From Chitinophagales bacterium (GTDB lineage Bacteria > Bacteroidota > Bacteroidia > Chitinophagales > Saprospiraceae), in assembly GCA_013299105.1 (NCBI GenBank), contig JAAFJY010000002.1, forward strand, positions 248,001 through 312,000: 64,000 nt of DNA, in the 5' to 3' direction. Of this stretch, positions 10,528 through 18,592 are shown in pieces (within the stretch, counting starts at the first letter, position 1; the number at the start of each line of letters is the position of its first letter). The notes beneath the pieces were generated by a model. The model searched no databases. It was given only the letters and a program-made list of their open reading frames with translations, and was not told the DNA's origin. Made by a program: the position numbers and the translations under genes.

Positions 10528-11793
10528 TTAAGGTGTATTCTTTTGTGCCTCCCCTCGCCCAAACCTCAACAGCTCCTCAAATACCTGCCCATAAGCCCCC
10601 ATCTTCCCCCCTTCCAAATCAGTATTGGTGAACAAAATCACGCCAACTTTCTTATCTAGCGTAGCCAACATTTCAGTACTTACGCCGGGGTCCGATCCAC
10701 CGTGCCCGACCATCGTGCAATCGTATTTGGTTTGCCAAAAAATTCCGGAATTTTTTTGATCCAACTTGACGTTTTTGGGTTTGTTCTGAGGCGTAAATTG
10801 TAAGGTGAGCATGGTCTCGACCGTACTTTTGGCTAAAATTCGGGTGCCTCCGTATTCGCCTCCACTCAAAAGACTGATAAAAAATTTGGACAACTCCGCC
10901 ACCGAGGTCCTAACACCGCCATCGGGATAAGTGGTGATCGAATAAAGTGGAATTTCGGCGTACTTCTCACCCTCAGGTTTGTACAATTTACTGTGCAAGG
11001 AAAGATCCGTTTCGGCCAGAAACCAGGCCGATTTCTGCATATTGAGGGGGCCAAAAATCTGCTCTTTGCAGTATTCGTTGAGTTTTTTCCCAGTCCTACA
11101 CTCCACAATATAGCCCGCCAAACCTGCGGCGATGTTGGAATAATCGCGGTAAGTACCTGGTTTTTTGTTCAAAAAATTTTGCTTGGAGTAGTACTTGCCA
11201 CCCGGCACAAAATATTTTTTCAAAAACTCGCCCAAGCTTTCGGGTGCATCCTTGCCGTAGTGATAAAGGGTGTCGGAGTAAAAAGGAGAACGGTCTACCA
11301 GGCCCGAAGTATGGGTAGCCAAATGCCGCAGGGTAATTTTTGCTTTGGGTTGGTAGGGATTCACGACTTTGAAGGGCAGGTAAGCATTGATGTCTTCATC
11401 CAACGAAAGCAGTCCCTCCTCTTGCGCTTTCATGAGGCAAGCCCCAGTGAAGGTTTTGCTGATTGAGCCGATGTTCATGAGGGTATTGATTGTAAATGGT
11501 CTTTGCTTTTCCAGGTCTGCAAAGCCATAGCCCTTGGTCCACACCACTTGTTGATCGACAATGACCGCAGCGCCAAGCCCGACCATGCCCGCTTCTTTCA
11601 TTTTTTGGGTGATGAATGCATCCAATTCCGCAGTAGCTTTGGGTTTTTCAGGTGTTTGTCCAAGCACAGTTTGGCTACATAAAATGACTCCCAAAAAAAG
11701 GGATTTTAGTATTCCAAGACAAGCCATTCGGTTCTGTTTTGGCAATAGCCGTTTGGTCGCATCTGGTACTGATGCGCTTGATTTGTTTTTCAT
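10528..11793 (-). CDS. Exported serine hydrolase, class C beta-lactamase/esterase family
   Basis: Penicillin-binding-protein-like hydrolase of the beta-lactamase fold; such non-resistance members act as esterases or D-amino-acid peptidases in the periplasm. It shows the SxxK catalytic tetrad GSISKTFTG, the Tyr motif YSNIAAGLAGYIVE, and HGGSDPG replacing the KTG strand, as in many family members. The open frame extends to 11868, but the first ATG ahead of the export signal is at 11793 (MKNKS). An ATG at 11727 directly precedes CLGILKSLFLGVILCSQTVLG and is an alternative start. It is divergent from an Lrp-type regulator at 11913, which could control it. Substrate unknown. Confidence 0.88.
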   Translation of the reverse strand: MKNKSSASVPDATKRLLPKQNRMACLGILKSLFLGVILCSQTVLGQTPEKPKATAELDAFITQKMKEAGMVGLGAAVIVDQQVVWTKGYGFADLEKQRPFTINTLMNIGSISKTFTGACLMKAQEEGLLSLDEDINAYLPFKVVNPYQPKAKITLRHLATHTSGLVDRSPFYSDTLYHYGKDAPESLGEFLKKYFVPGGKYYSKQNFLNKKPGTYRDYSNIAAGLAGYIVECRTGKKLNEYCKEQIFGPLNMQKSAWFLAETDLSLHSKLYKPEGEKYAEIPLYSITTYPDGGVRTSVAELSKFFISLLSGGEYGGTRILAKSTVETMLTLQFTPQNKPKNVKLDQKNSGIFWQTKYDCTMVGHGGSDPGVSTEMLATLDKKVGVILFTNTDLEGGKMGAYGQVFEELLRFGRGEAQKNTP

Positions 11794-11912
11794 GTCGAGT
11801 GATTTAAAAAGATTTAAAAACAAAAATATCTTCTTAGAGCTGCTTATTTTGACTAAAATTAGGCGCAAGTGCGCATGATTTAATCGAAATTTACCAACAA
11901 AACGGGTAAAAT

Positions 11913-12374
11913 ATGCACAAGCTAGATGAATACGACAAAGCCCTCTTGCGACAACTACAACTCAACAACAAAATCAGTGCTGAGGAATTGGGGGAAATGG
12001 TGAAACTCAGTACCAGTGCTGTTCAGCGACGCCTCAAACGCTTGCGCGACGACAAAGTGATTGTGGCCGACATCTCCGTTGTGGCTCCGGCAGCAGTGGG
12101 CATGGGCATCACTTGTATTGCTGATGTGACCCTGCACCTAGGAGGCTCGCAGTACATCGACAAGTTCAAAGCACTGATGCTAGCCTGTCCAGAGGTCAGT
12201 CAATGCTACTATGTCACCGGTTCTTATGATTTTGTGGTCATCGCACACGTTTCAGACATGAAGCAATACGAGGATTTTTCCAAAAAATGCTTCATGGACA
12301 ATCCCGATGTCAAGCAGTTTTATACCCATGTGGTCATGGATCGGGTGAAGATGGGTTTTGGGGTAGAGTTGTGA
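11913..12374 (+). CDS. Lrp/AsnC-family transcriptional regulator
   Basis: 153-aa feast/famine regulator. N-terminal HTH: LDEYDKALLRQLQLNNKISAEELGEMVKLSTSAVQRRLKRL. C-terminal RAM ligand-sensing domain: VSQCYYVTGSYDFVVIAHVSDMKQYEDF. Members bind amino acids and often regulate a divergent gene; here the divergent neighbour is the serine hydrolase, whose start lies about 120 bp away. The stop codon adjoins the first copy of a 22-bp palindrome that recurs in front of the next gene (fic). Confidence 0.92.
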   Translation: MHKLDEYDKALLRQLQLNNKISAEELGEMVKLSTSAVQRRLKRLRDDKVIVADISVVAPAAVGMGITCIADVTLHLGGSQYIDKFKALMLACPEVSQCYYVTGSYDFVVIAHVSDMKQYEDFSKKCFMDNPDVKQFYTHVVMDRVKMGFGVEL

Positions 12375-12394
12375 TGCGATCATATGATGGCATC
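12373..12394. promoter_or_regulatory. Palindromic operator-like site, copy 1
   Basis: GATGCGATCATATGATGGCATC is a near-perfect 22-bp palindrome (one mismatched pair). It overlaps the last base pair(s) of the Lrp gene stop codon and recurs 129 bp downstream in front of fic. Confidence 0.6.
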
Positions 12395-12470
12395 AAAAAT
12401 AGGTATTTAAAAAACTCCTCTCGAAAAACTCAAAACAATTCAACCAACAACTATTTGATAATGAATTTAT

Positions 12471-12502
12471 TTTGTGATTTTTGACAAAATTAAATACCTT
12501 TG
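12471..12502 (+). promoter_or_regulatory. Promoter of the fic gene
   Basis: TTTG (12471-12474), a 20-bp spacer and TACCTTTG (12495-12502) match both Bacteroidota promoter elements. The last base of the -7 box is the first base of palindrome copy 2, so a repressor bound there would cover the transcription start. Confidence 0.65.
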
Positions 12503-12523
12503 ATGCGATCAAATGATGGCATC
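12502..12523. promoter_or_regulatory. Palindromic operator-like site, copy 2
   Basis: GATGCGATCAAATGATGGCATC differs from copy 1 at a single central base. It ends on the base before the fic ATG at 12524 and covers the predicted start point of transcription. Confidence 0.65.
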
Positions 12524-13483
12524 ATGAACCACATTTACTACGAAGGGACGCCCAAAATCATCAATTTATCCATTGAGATTGGCAGGATGTTGGGATTAGT
12601 AGATGCCACCCATCTTCGGAAAGCACCAACCGAACTTCGGAAGAAAAACAAGGTAAAGACCATCCGTGCTTCACTGGCGATTGAGGGGAACACCCTGGGT
12701 GAAGAACAGATTACTGCGATTCTCGATCGCAAACGGGTCATTGGTCCCGCAAAGGACATCAAAGAAGTGGAGAATGCGATTGTGGTTTACGACAAGTTAT
12801 CAGATTTTAATGCCTTTTCCAAGGAATCTTATCTGGAGGCACATGGTTTATTGATGGCTGGTTTGGTGGAAAAACCTGGCCAGTTCAGAACCAGTTCGGT
12901 CGGTGTGGTTCAAGGAGACAGGATTGCGCATTTGGCTCCACCAGGATGGAATGTCGATCATTTGATGGACAATTTATTTGGCTATCTCCGCAGCGGAAAA
13001 GATAACCTGATCATCAAAAGTTGCGTGTTTCACTATGAGATGGAATTCATTCATCCTTTTCTGGATGGAAATGGCCGCATGGGCCGTTTATGGCAAACTG
13101 TGATTTTAATGAACGCAAATCCGGTGTTTGAGTATTTGCCCATCGAGAAAGAAATAAAAGAAAGCCAGGAAGAATACTACCGTGTGCTCAGTCAATGCGA
13201 CCAGGAAGGATTGTGTACAAAGTTTGTGGAATACATGCTGGACAAGATCAAATTGAGCTTGGAAGAATTAGTGGGTGTCCGAAGGGAAAACTTGTCAGAC
13301 CTGGACCGCTTGTACTATTTTCTTGAGCAAAATAGTGTTCCTGATTTCAGCAGAAAAGACTACCTCCAAATGTTCCCTAAAATCTCCACGGCTACTGCCA
13401 CCCGCGATTTGAGAAAAGGAGTTGAAATGGGCATTTTAGACCGAGAGGGAGAGGACAGGCTTGCCCGTTACCGAAGGAGATAA
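12524..13483 (+). CDS. Fic family protein (AMP-transferase type) with inhibitory motif and C-terminal winged helix
   Basis: Fic enzymes usually transfer AMP from ATP to hydroxyl side chains of target proteins. The catalytic loop HPFLDGNGRMGR (His177 onward) is fully canonical. The N-terminal segment SLAIEGN (Ser50-Glu54-Gly55) fits the (S/T)xxxE(G/N) inhibitory helix, placing it among auto-inhibited class II Fic proteins. The C-terminus (DYLQMFPKISTATATRDLRKGVEMGIL) looks like a DNA-binding winged helix. The ORF track starts at a TTG at 12500; the ATG at 12524 gives a normal 319-aa protein. Two identical-type palindromes flank its promoter, suggesting autoregulation through the C-terminal domain. 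Target protein unknown. Confidence 0.93.
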   Translation: MNHIYYEGTPKIINLSIEIGRMLGLVDATHLRKAPTELRKKNKVKTIRASLAIEGNTLGEEQITAILDRKRVIGPAKDIKEVENAIVVYDKLSDFNAFSKESYLEAHGLLMAGLVEKPGQFRTSSVGVVQGDRIAHLAPPGWNVDHLMDNLFGYLRSGKDNLIIKSCVFHYEMEFIHPFLDGNGRMGRLWQTVILMNANPVFEYLPIEKEIKESQEEYYRVLSQCDQEGLCTKFVEYMLDKIKLSLEELVGVRRENLSDLDRLYYFLEQNSVPDFSRKDYLQMFPKISTATATRDLRKGVEMGILDREGEDRLARYRRR

Positions 13484-13506
13484 TTGATTCATAAATTAGC
13501 TCAAAA

Positions 13507-14115
13507 ATGATGGACCAAAATAGTACCCAACTACTTGATCTCGCCCTCGAAACCATTGACCAAAAATATGCTCCGCTTTCGGAAGCTTGCAAAACAGACA
13601 TCAAAAATTGCGTGCTTATCAAGCATTATACTCAAGCGGAAACCCTGGTCAGGCAAGACCAATATGCCGACAAACTCTACTTCATCATCCAAGGCGGCGT
13701 GAAAATCTTTTACCTCAAAAATGGCAAGGAAGTCGTGGATTGGTTCGCCTTTGAACACGAGTTTTTCAATGCCATTGTCAGCTTTTTTCAAAATGTTCCC
13801 AGCCCACACTATGTCAAAGCCCTTGAAGATACAAGCTGTCTGGAGATGAGCCGGGAGGATGTATTCCGGCTTTCCGCTCAACACCACTGTTTTGAAACCC
13901 TGGCCAGGATAGCGGTGACCAAAACCATGCTTCGCCTTCAACGAAGGGTGGTTTCGCTCCAGTTTGAAACCGCACAGCAGAAATACCTGCTGCTGCTCGA
14001 AGAACGCGAAGACATCCTGCAACGCTTGTCTCTGACCGAGATTTCCTCTTATCTGGGCATCACCCTCGAAACCTTGAGCAGAATCCGAAATCCGAAACGG
14101 GAAAAACGAATTTGA
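13507..14115 (+). CDS. Crp/Fnr-family transcriptional regulator
   Basis: 202-aa regulator with an N-terminal cyclic-nucleotide-binding-type beta roll (LVRQDQYADKLYFIIQGGVKIFYLKNGKEVVDWFAFEHEFF) and a C-terminal HTH (LSLTEISSYLGITLETLSRIR). No Fe-S cysteine cluster is visible, so it is not a classical Fnr. The effector may be cNMP or another small molecule. It starts 23 bp after fic and ends 45 bp before a membrane protein gene, co-directional with both, so it may regulate or be co-expressed with them. Confidence 0.9.
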   Translation: MMDQNSTQLLDLALETIDQKYAPLSEACKTDIKNCVLIKHYTQAETLVRQDQYADKLYFIIQGGVKIFYLKNGKEVVDWFAFEHEFFNAIVSFFQNVPSPHYVKALEDTSCLEMSREDVFRLSAQHHCFETLARIAVTKTMLRLQRRVVSLQFETAQQKYLLLLEEREDILQRLSLTEISSYLGITLETLSRIRNPKREKRI

Positions 14116-14147
14116 TCTATGTCAAATGCGGATTGAATCGGCGGCCA

Positions 14148-14155
14148 TACTTTTG
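14148..14155 (+). promoter_or_regulatory. TAnnTTTG box (TACTTTTG) immediately before a start codon
   Basis: An exact -7 consensus ending 5 nt before the ATG at 14161, which would give a nearly leaderless transcript. No good -33 partner was found, so it may be fortuitous. Confidence 0.3.
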
Positions 14156-14160
14156 TGCCC

Positions 14161-14778
14161 ATGAACACCAAACGAATCCACTACTACTCCGGGCTCATCA
14201 TCGCTATTTTTGTGGGCATCCATTTACTCAATCACCTGGCAAGTCTTTTTGGTGCAGCCTACCATATTGAGCTGATGGACCAGTTGCGGAAATACTACCG
14301 GAATTTTTTCGTGGAGCTTTTACTCTTGGCGGCTGTATTCGTACAAATCAGCTCTGGATTTCAGCTTTTTAAAGCCCGCTGGAAAACTGCGGGCTTCAAC
14401 TTCGAAGGTCTCCAGGTTTGGTCTGGTTTTTACTTGGCGATTTTTTTCATCATTCATTTGAGCACCGTCTTAGGTGGGCGAATTTTCTTACAGCTCGATA
14501 CCAACTTCTACTTTGGCGTGGCGGGTGTCAATACCTTCCCTTTCAACTTGTTTTTTGTGCCTTATTATGGCCTGGCCGTTTTGGCTTTCTTTGGGCACAT
14601 TGCTGCTATTCACCACCAAAAAATGAAGCGGTCTTTTTTCGGTTTATCGCCACGCAAACAGGCGGTGGGCATTCTGGTACTTGGATTTGTTTTCACGTTT
14701 GCACTTTTTGCAGGCTTAACTGACTATTTCAAGGGTGTGGAAATTCCGGCGGCTTACCATGTCTTGATCGGGAAATAA
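14161..14778 (+). CDS. Five-helix membrane protein, cytochrome-b-like histidine pattern
   Basis: About 205 aa with five predicted transmembrane helices. Histidines sit inside or at the edge of helices 1 (GIHLLNHLASL), 3 (FIIHLSTVLGG) and 4 (FFGHIAAIHH), a spacing reminiscent of haem-binding SdhC/FrdC-like membrane anchors, but I do not recognise a named family. No Sdh or Frd catalytic subunit is adjacent. The ORF track starts at GTG 14155; ATG 14161 is preferred. It follows a Crp-family regulator in the same direction, which hints at a redox or nutrient-responsive role. Confidence 0.7.
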   Translation: MNTKRIHYYSGLIIAIFVGIHLLNHLASLFGAAYHIELMDQLRKYYRNFFVELLLLAAVFVQISSGFQLFKARWKTAGFNFEGLQVWSGFYLAIFFIIHLSTVLGGRIFLQLDTNFYFGVAGVNTFPFNLFFVPYYGLAVLAFFGHIAAIHHQKMKRSFFGLSPRKQAVGILVLGFVFTFALFAGLTDYFKGVEIPAAYHVLIGK

Positions 14779-14882
14779 ATTAGAGCGGCTGGCGAAAGAA
14801 TAGAGTGACTCTCGTCCCAACATGAACAAGAATGCAAACAAACTTTAGACTTGAAACCGAAAACACATCCTGCATCGTGTAA

Positions 14883-14902
14883 CCCTGGACTTCAGTCCGG
14901 GG
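14883..14902. repeat. REP-like hairpin
   Basis: CCCTGGACT-tc-AGTCCGGGG folds into a 9-bp stem with a two-base loop, in the gap between two membrane protein genes. It is typical of dispersed REP-type palindromes, but its copy number in the genome cannot be seen here. Confidence 0.4.
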
Positions 14903-14966
14903 ACAAATGTAGCCCCCAGATTCACATTCTGCATCTATCCGGCAGTTGCATCAAAAATCACGAAAC

Positions 14967-15362
14967 ATGAACACAGCATTGTTGATCGCAAACCTCCTGA
15001 CTGCACTGGCTTTTGTCGTCCATACCTTTGTTGGCGATAAAGAACTCAAAGTGATTGAACCTTCAGACGATTCCGATGTAAATTCCCAAAAAAGAGAAAA
15101 ATGGACCATGGCCAGGTGTGGTTGGCATTGGGTTTCTTTTGATTTGCTTTTTGCCAGCATGGGGCTGGGGCTCGTCAATTTCACTTCATTTTTTGAGCAT
15201 GAAAAAACCATCCTGCAAGTGCTTGCTGTCTATTTTTTCGGCTATGCCCTGATTTGGTTTTTGACCATCGCGATCTCTAAGCCATTTGCAAACAACTACC
15301 TCAAACTTGGACAATGGTTATTGCTGTTGATCATTGGGGGATTGATTTGGATAGGGGCTTAG
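14967..15362 (+). CDS. Small four-helix membrane protein, function unknown
   Basis: 131 aa from the ATG at 14967 (the ORF-track start 14946 is TTG). Four hydrophobic segments: NTALLIANLLTALAFVVHTFV, WVSFDLLFASMGLGLVNF, LQVLAVYFFGYALIWFLTIAI and LGQWLLLLIIGGLIWIGA. A conserved-looking His and the soluble loop DKELKVIEPSDDSDVNSQKRE follow helix 1. Family not recognised. Its last 29 codons and downstream sequence are duplicated, in decayed form, at 17932-18020 ahead of the DUF4180 gene. The ancestral unit was therefore probably this gene followed by DUF4180. Confidence 0.7.
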   Translation: MNTALLIANLLTALAFVVHTFVGDKELKVIEPSDDSDVNSQKREKWTMARCGWHWVSFDLLFASMGLGLVNFTSFFEHEKTILQVLAVYFFGYALIWFLTIAISKPFANNYLKLGQWLLLLIIGGLIWIGA

Positions 15363-15458
15363 ATCTTGTACATTTTTTCACAACCTGGGCTCAGGAATTT
15401 TTGTTAAGCTAACTTAGCTTTAGGCAGTATCCTACCTTACATTTATACCCAAAATATA

Positions 15459-15530
15459 AACATAGCAAGTAACTATCCATAAAATCAACGACACCAAAAT
15501 CGCCGAGATCACATCCGATACTGTTTTCTT
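15459..15530 (+). pseudogene. Remnant of a DUF4180 gene 5' end
   Basis: This stretch matches the start of the intact DUF4180 gene at 18121, including a run of about 35 identical bases centred on codons 8-18. The ATG has become TAA-like, a short insertion breaks the frame, and similarity ends near 15528. It is a decayed first exon-like fragment of the duplicated membrane-protein/DUF4180 unit. Confidence 0.75.
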
Positions 15531-15603
15531 ATGCTAGATTTTATGTCCAAACCAATCCTCGGTGTGAGTTGTACCAGCCCGTCACTTTGGAAAATGGGCT
15601 TCT

Positions 15604-17373
15604 TCAATATTGCTTTTTGGCTAAATTGATCGTAAATTCTTTGACGGTATCGAGACCTTGCAAGTAGTCATCAATACTTTGGGACACAAAATGATCGGGA
15701 AAAATGCCTGTTTCATCCGGCAGCGAGGTAGCCGTTGTTACGTGGGTGTTGTTGGCTACATAATATTCCAATTTGCTGTGTTTGAGCCTGCAAACTTTCT
15801 GGCCCGCCGAACAAAATTGATTGGAACCAAGTTCTTCGCCCACGATTGTCCCCAGGTTCAATACTTTGACCAATGACATAAAATGTCCAGTGGTGGAATT
15901 GCCTAATCCATCCATCATAAAATAGAGTTTTCCATTGTATCGGTTTTCAAAAGGCGTAAATTCTTCTTCGCCTTCTGTGGCACTCGTTTTCCCTTCAAAC
16001 TCTGATCTGGAATAATACACGAAAGGCTTTTTGACCAAATACCGCAGCAAATGAATACTCGCAGATTGAGAACCGCCACCATTCCACCGAACATCAATAA
16101 TCAGGTTTTTAATGCCTTTGCCATTTATTTCCGCCATGCTCTTGTCCACGAATGCCTTAAAAACATCGAAGTTATTGAACCTGTAATAGACGAACGAGGT
16201 AATGCTCATGACTGCGGTCTTTTGGTCGTCTAAAAATTCAAGGCACAGACCATCATTGCAGCGGAAAATCGGGTTGCTGCGCGGTTTTACTTCGCCTATT
16301 GCTTTGTTCAAAGTGATTGGCGTGCTTTTACTTTTCAACACGATGGAATACGTTTCGGGAAAGCCGAGTGCGTATGGAATCAAGACCCTTGACCACATAT
16401 TAAAAACGTGTCGTTTGGTGGTTTTTACAAACCCTTGCGCGGTGATGTGCGGATAAATTTCATCAATCAGTTGGGAAACTACCACACCGTTGATGCTCCA
16501 TATTTCGTCTTTTGTGTTGATGGTGCCCGCATTGTCCAAAGCATCAATGACGTATAATTTTCCGTCCACCAGACGAGTCAGCAGCGGAAATTTAAGGCGG
16601 GCGGGCAACATCTCGTTTTCGATAGCAAACCTGCCCATTTCGGTATGCGAACAATGGATGCTGGCAATAACTTCGCTGCAATGCCAGGCGAATTCGGCGA
16701 AAGTTGTACCGTCGGTGACCATAGATTTTTTTTGCTCAATGAGGTTCCAAAAATCTTTTTGTGAAATGAATTTGAGTGCGTTTGGATGGACTTTCAACAA
16801 AGTTTCCCCCAATTGATCCAAATCTTGGCGGTATTGATTTGCAGAAAAAACGCGTGCAAACTTATCGGCGAGTTTTTCAATGGGTTTTTCTGGATGTTTG
16901 ATACGCTCAATTTGATCCTCCGCATTAAAATTATCGGGGTTCATGGCTAGCGATTTTTCATAATTTTTTAATGAAAGTTCGGTGTCTCCATTTTTTAGAT
17001 AGGCTTCGCCCAAACTATCATAAGCATTGGCAGAATTGGGAAATTCCAAAGCTATCAACTTGAATATTTCAATCGCTTCCGTTACCTTATTTTCCCACAA
17101 CATGGAGTAACCATACATTGTGAGCTCGTCTTCGTTTTCGAAATTGTATTCCCCGCTGTTTTCTTTTTTCAGTTCATGGTACCAAGCAATCCGTTCGCCG
17201 ACTGGCAAATGTGAACGCTCCTTTATCTTTTGGACAATGGACTTTTTAGGGGCAATGGTTTCCTGGTTCGTTGATATTTTAGTTGCTTTGTTGTGCAAAC
17301 AAGACGACAACCCAAAACAACAAAAAAGGAAAAGCACTTTGGCAACAGCAAAAATTTTAGGCATAAAAGTCAT
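15604..17373 (-). CDS. TPR-containing S41-family (C-terminal processing) peptidase-like lipoprotein
   Basis: 589-aa predicted lipoprotein (lipobox in FCCFGLSSC). Residues about 75-160 hold TPR-like helices (ANAYDSLGEAYLKNGDTELSLKNYEKSLAMNP). The C-terminal half is a peptidase S41/tail-specific protease core: KNLIIDVRWNGGGS corresponds to the usual DLRGNGGG strand, and LGNSTTGHFMSLVK to the nucleophile Ser loop, with a later VGEELG. A PDZ-like segment (DEIWSINGVVVSQLI) precedes it. S41 enzymes trim exported proteins. It sits in opposite orientation between the two halves of a duplicated gene unit, suggesting later insertion there. Whether the divergent active-site loop is functional is uncertain. 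Confidence 0.85.
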   Translation of the reverse strand: MTFMPKIFAVAKVLFLFCCFGLSSCLHNKATKISTNQETIAPKKSIVQKIKERSHLPVGERIAWYHELKKENSGEYNFENEDELTMYGYSMLWENKVTEAIEIFKLIALEFPNSANAYDSLGEAYLKNGDTELSLKNYEKSLAMNPDNFNAEDQIERIKHPEKPIEKLADKFARVFSANQYRQDLDQLGETLLKVHPNALKFISQKDFWNLIEQKKSMVTDGTTFAEFAWHCSEVIASIHCSHTEMGRFAIENEMLPARLKFPLLTRLVDGKLYVIDALDNAGTINTKDEIWSINGVVVSQLIDEIYPHITAQGFVKTTKRHVFNMWSRVLIPYALGFPETYSIVLKSKSTPITLNKAIGEVKPRSNPIFRCNDGLCLEFLDDQKTAVMSITSFVYYRFNNFDVFKAFVDKSMAEINGKGIKNLIIDVRWNGGGSQSASIHLLRYLVKKPFVYYSRSEFEGKTSATEGEEEFTPFENRYNGKLYFMMDGLGNSTTGHFMSLVKVLNLGTIVGEELGSNQFCSAGQKVCRLKHSKLEYYVANNTHVTTATSLPDETGIFPDHFVSQSIDDYLQGLDTVKEFTINLAKKQY

Positions 17374-17931
17374 TGTTGAACATTTTTTGCAATGCTACTG
17401 CTTTGGGACAACATTTGGCTTCAAAAAATGTAAAACCATGTAAATCAAACGTAAAAGGTAGCCCCAGATGACTTTTGGAGAGGTTTGCGGCTCTTTTTTG
17501 AACTGTTTTCCTTGTAGTCACTGCACTTGCAAGGTTTTTGTGTAGGTTTTTACATCAGTTCCTGAGTATTTTTTTATTTGGTGGCCCATCAAATGTAATG
17601 CTATTTTGTATGACAATCCTTTGGTTTCAGTCTTTCATTCAGAAGACTACCAGTTCAAAAAGACTTAGTTGAGCACGACGATCTTGTCTTTTCAACATTT
17701 CAACCCTTCAACATTTCAACTTCTTCTTCCAGCATTACATTTAGAGCACTACCTTTTATTTATAGAGCGTGTTAAACACAGGGGTTTAGTCGGAAAACCT
17801 GTCAAATTTTGACTACCCCTTTTAAGAACGGTAGCAAGAAAAGTGGAATTATGCAGTGCATAATGAGCATTTTCATAACGAAGGGTAGGCGAGACAGGGC
17901 TGTTTTATGGCAAACAAAAATTCCAACTATG
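17374..17931. other. Non-coding stretch between the S41 gene and the duplicated unit
   Basis: No credible gene. It contains a tandem 14-mer TTCAACATTTCAAC (17691-17704 and 17708-17721), a perfect small palindrome ATTATGCAGTGCATAAT (17848-17864) and an imperfect stem (GGGGTTTAGTC ... GACTACCCC, about 17781-17819). No transposase remnant was recognised. Confidence 0.5.
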
Positions 17932-18020
17932 CTCTAAGCCATTTGCAAACAAATACCTTAACTTGGACAATGGGTGTTGGTGGTGGTCATTGCAGGATTG
18001 ATTTGGGTTGGGAGCTGAGT
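17932..18020 (+). pseudogene. 3' remnant of a paralogue of the small four-helix membrane protein
   Basis: Aligned with codons of the intact gene ending at 15362, this reads SKPFANKYL(frameshift)LGQWVLVVVIAGLIWVGS and then a stop. One base is missing relative to the intact copy. Conservative replacements (LLLLIIGGLIWIG against VLVVVIAGLIWVG) indicate that the copy diverged as a functional paralogue before decay. The following roughly 100 bp also align with the sequence after 15362, up to the DUF4180 start. Confidence 0.75.
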
Positions 18021-18120
18021 TTTTTCTTTTCCACATTTTTCTACCACTTGAGTCCTGGAACTTTTGTCTATTGATCTTAGTTTATTCAGCTATCTAAACT
18101 TGTATCTTTTACTTGAAAAC

Positions 18121-18483
18121 ATGAACATAGCAATCCACAACATCAACGACACCAAAATCGCCGAGATCACATCCGAGGTTGTTTTCCTCAAAACCGCAGA
18201 CGATGTCATGGAAGTGATCGGCAATTTATACTTTCACGATGTGGACAAAATCCTTGTTCACCAAAACAACATCACGCCTGATTTTTTCGACCTAAAAACC
18301 GGAATAGCGGGTGAGATGTTGCAAAAATTTTCCAATTATCGTTTTCGATTGGCGATTGTTGGCGACTTTACGGCCTATTCCAGTAAAAGTTTGAAGGACT
18401 TCATTTTTGAAAGCAATAAAAATGGGCGGATTAATTTTGTGGGGTCTAAAGACCAAGCAATAACATTACTTTTAAAACCATAA
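18121..18483 (+). CDS. DUF4180 domain protein
   Basis: 120-aa soluble protein matching the DUF4180 pattern (IAEITSEVVFLKTADDVMEVIGNLYF, DKILVHQNNITPDFFDLKTGIAGEMLQKFSNYRFRLAIVGDF, SLKDFIFESNKNGRINFV). The family has no established function; members often occur as single small genes next to regulators or resistance genes. The ORF track extends to a TTG at 18064, but the ATG at 18121 fits the family. A decayed copy of its 5' end lies at 15459-15530. Confidence 0.85.
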   Translation: MNIAIHNINDTKIAEITSEVVFLKTADDVMEVIGNLYFHDVDKILVHQNNITPDFFDLKTGIAGEMLQKFSNYRFRLAIVGDFTAYSSKSLKDFIFESNKNGRINFVGSKDQAITLLLKP

Positions 18484-18552
18484 ATTTTGAGACTCGGGTT
18501 TGATCAGTTTTTCGACTTACCAAAGCCCCTTGTATTTTACATGAAAATTGAC

Positions 18553-18560
18553 TAAATTTG
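18553..18560 (+). promoter_or_regulatory. -7 box (TAAATTTG) of the GNAT/HTH pair
   Basis: Exact TAnnTTTG, 32 nt before the ATG at 18593; a TTGT near 18530 could be a weak -33 element. Confidence 0.45.
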
Positions 18561-18592
18561 CATTTATACTGCCAAAATCAACAATAGCGTAG

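Noticed and set aside
12500-12523. ORF-track start of fic at 12500
   Set aside because: Start codon is TTG and lies inside the operator palindrome; ATG 12524 fits the family and the promoter position.
17691-17721. Possible CRISPR-like repeat (TTCAACATTTCAAC twice)
   Set aside because: Only two short copies with a 3-nt gap; no spacers and no cas genes.
18064-18120. N-terminal extension of the DUF4180 protein
   Set aside because: Listed start is TTG and the extension is not in the family pattern; the duplicated copy aligns from the ATG at 18121.
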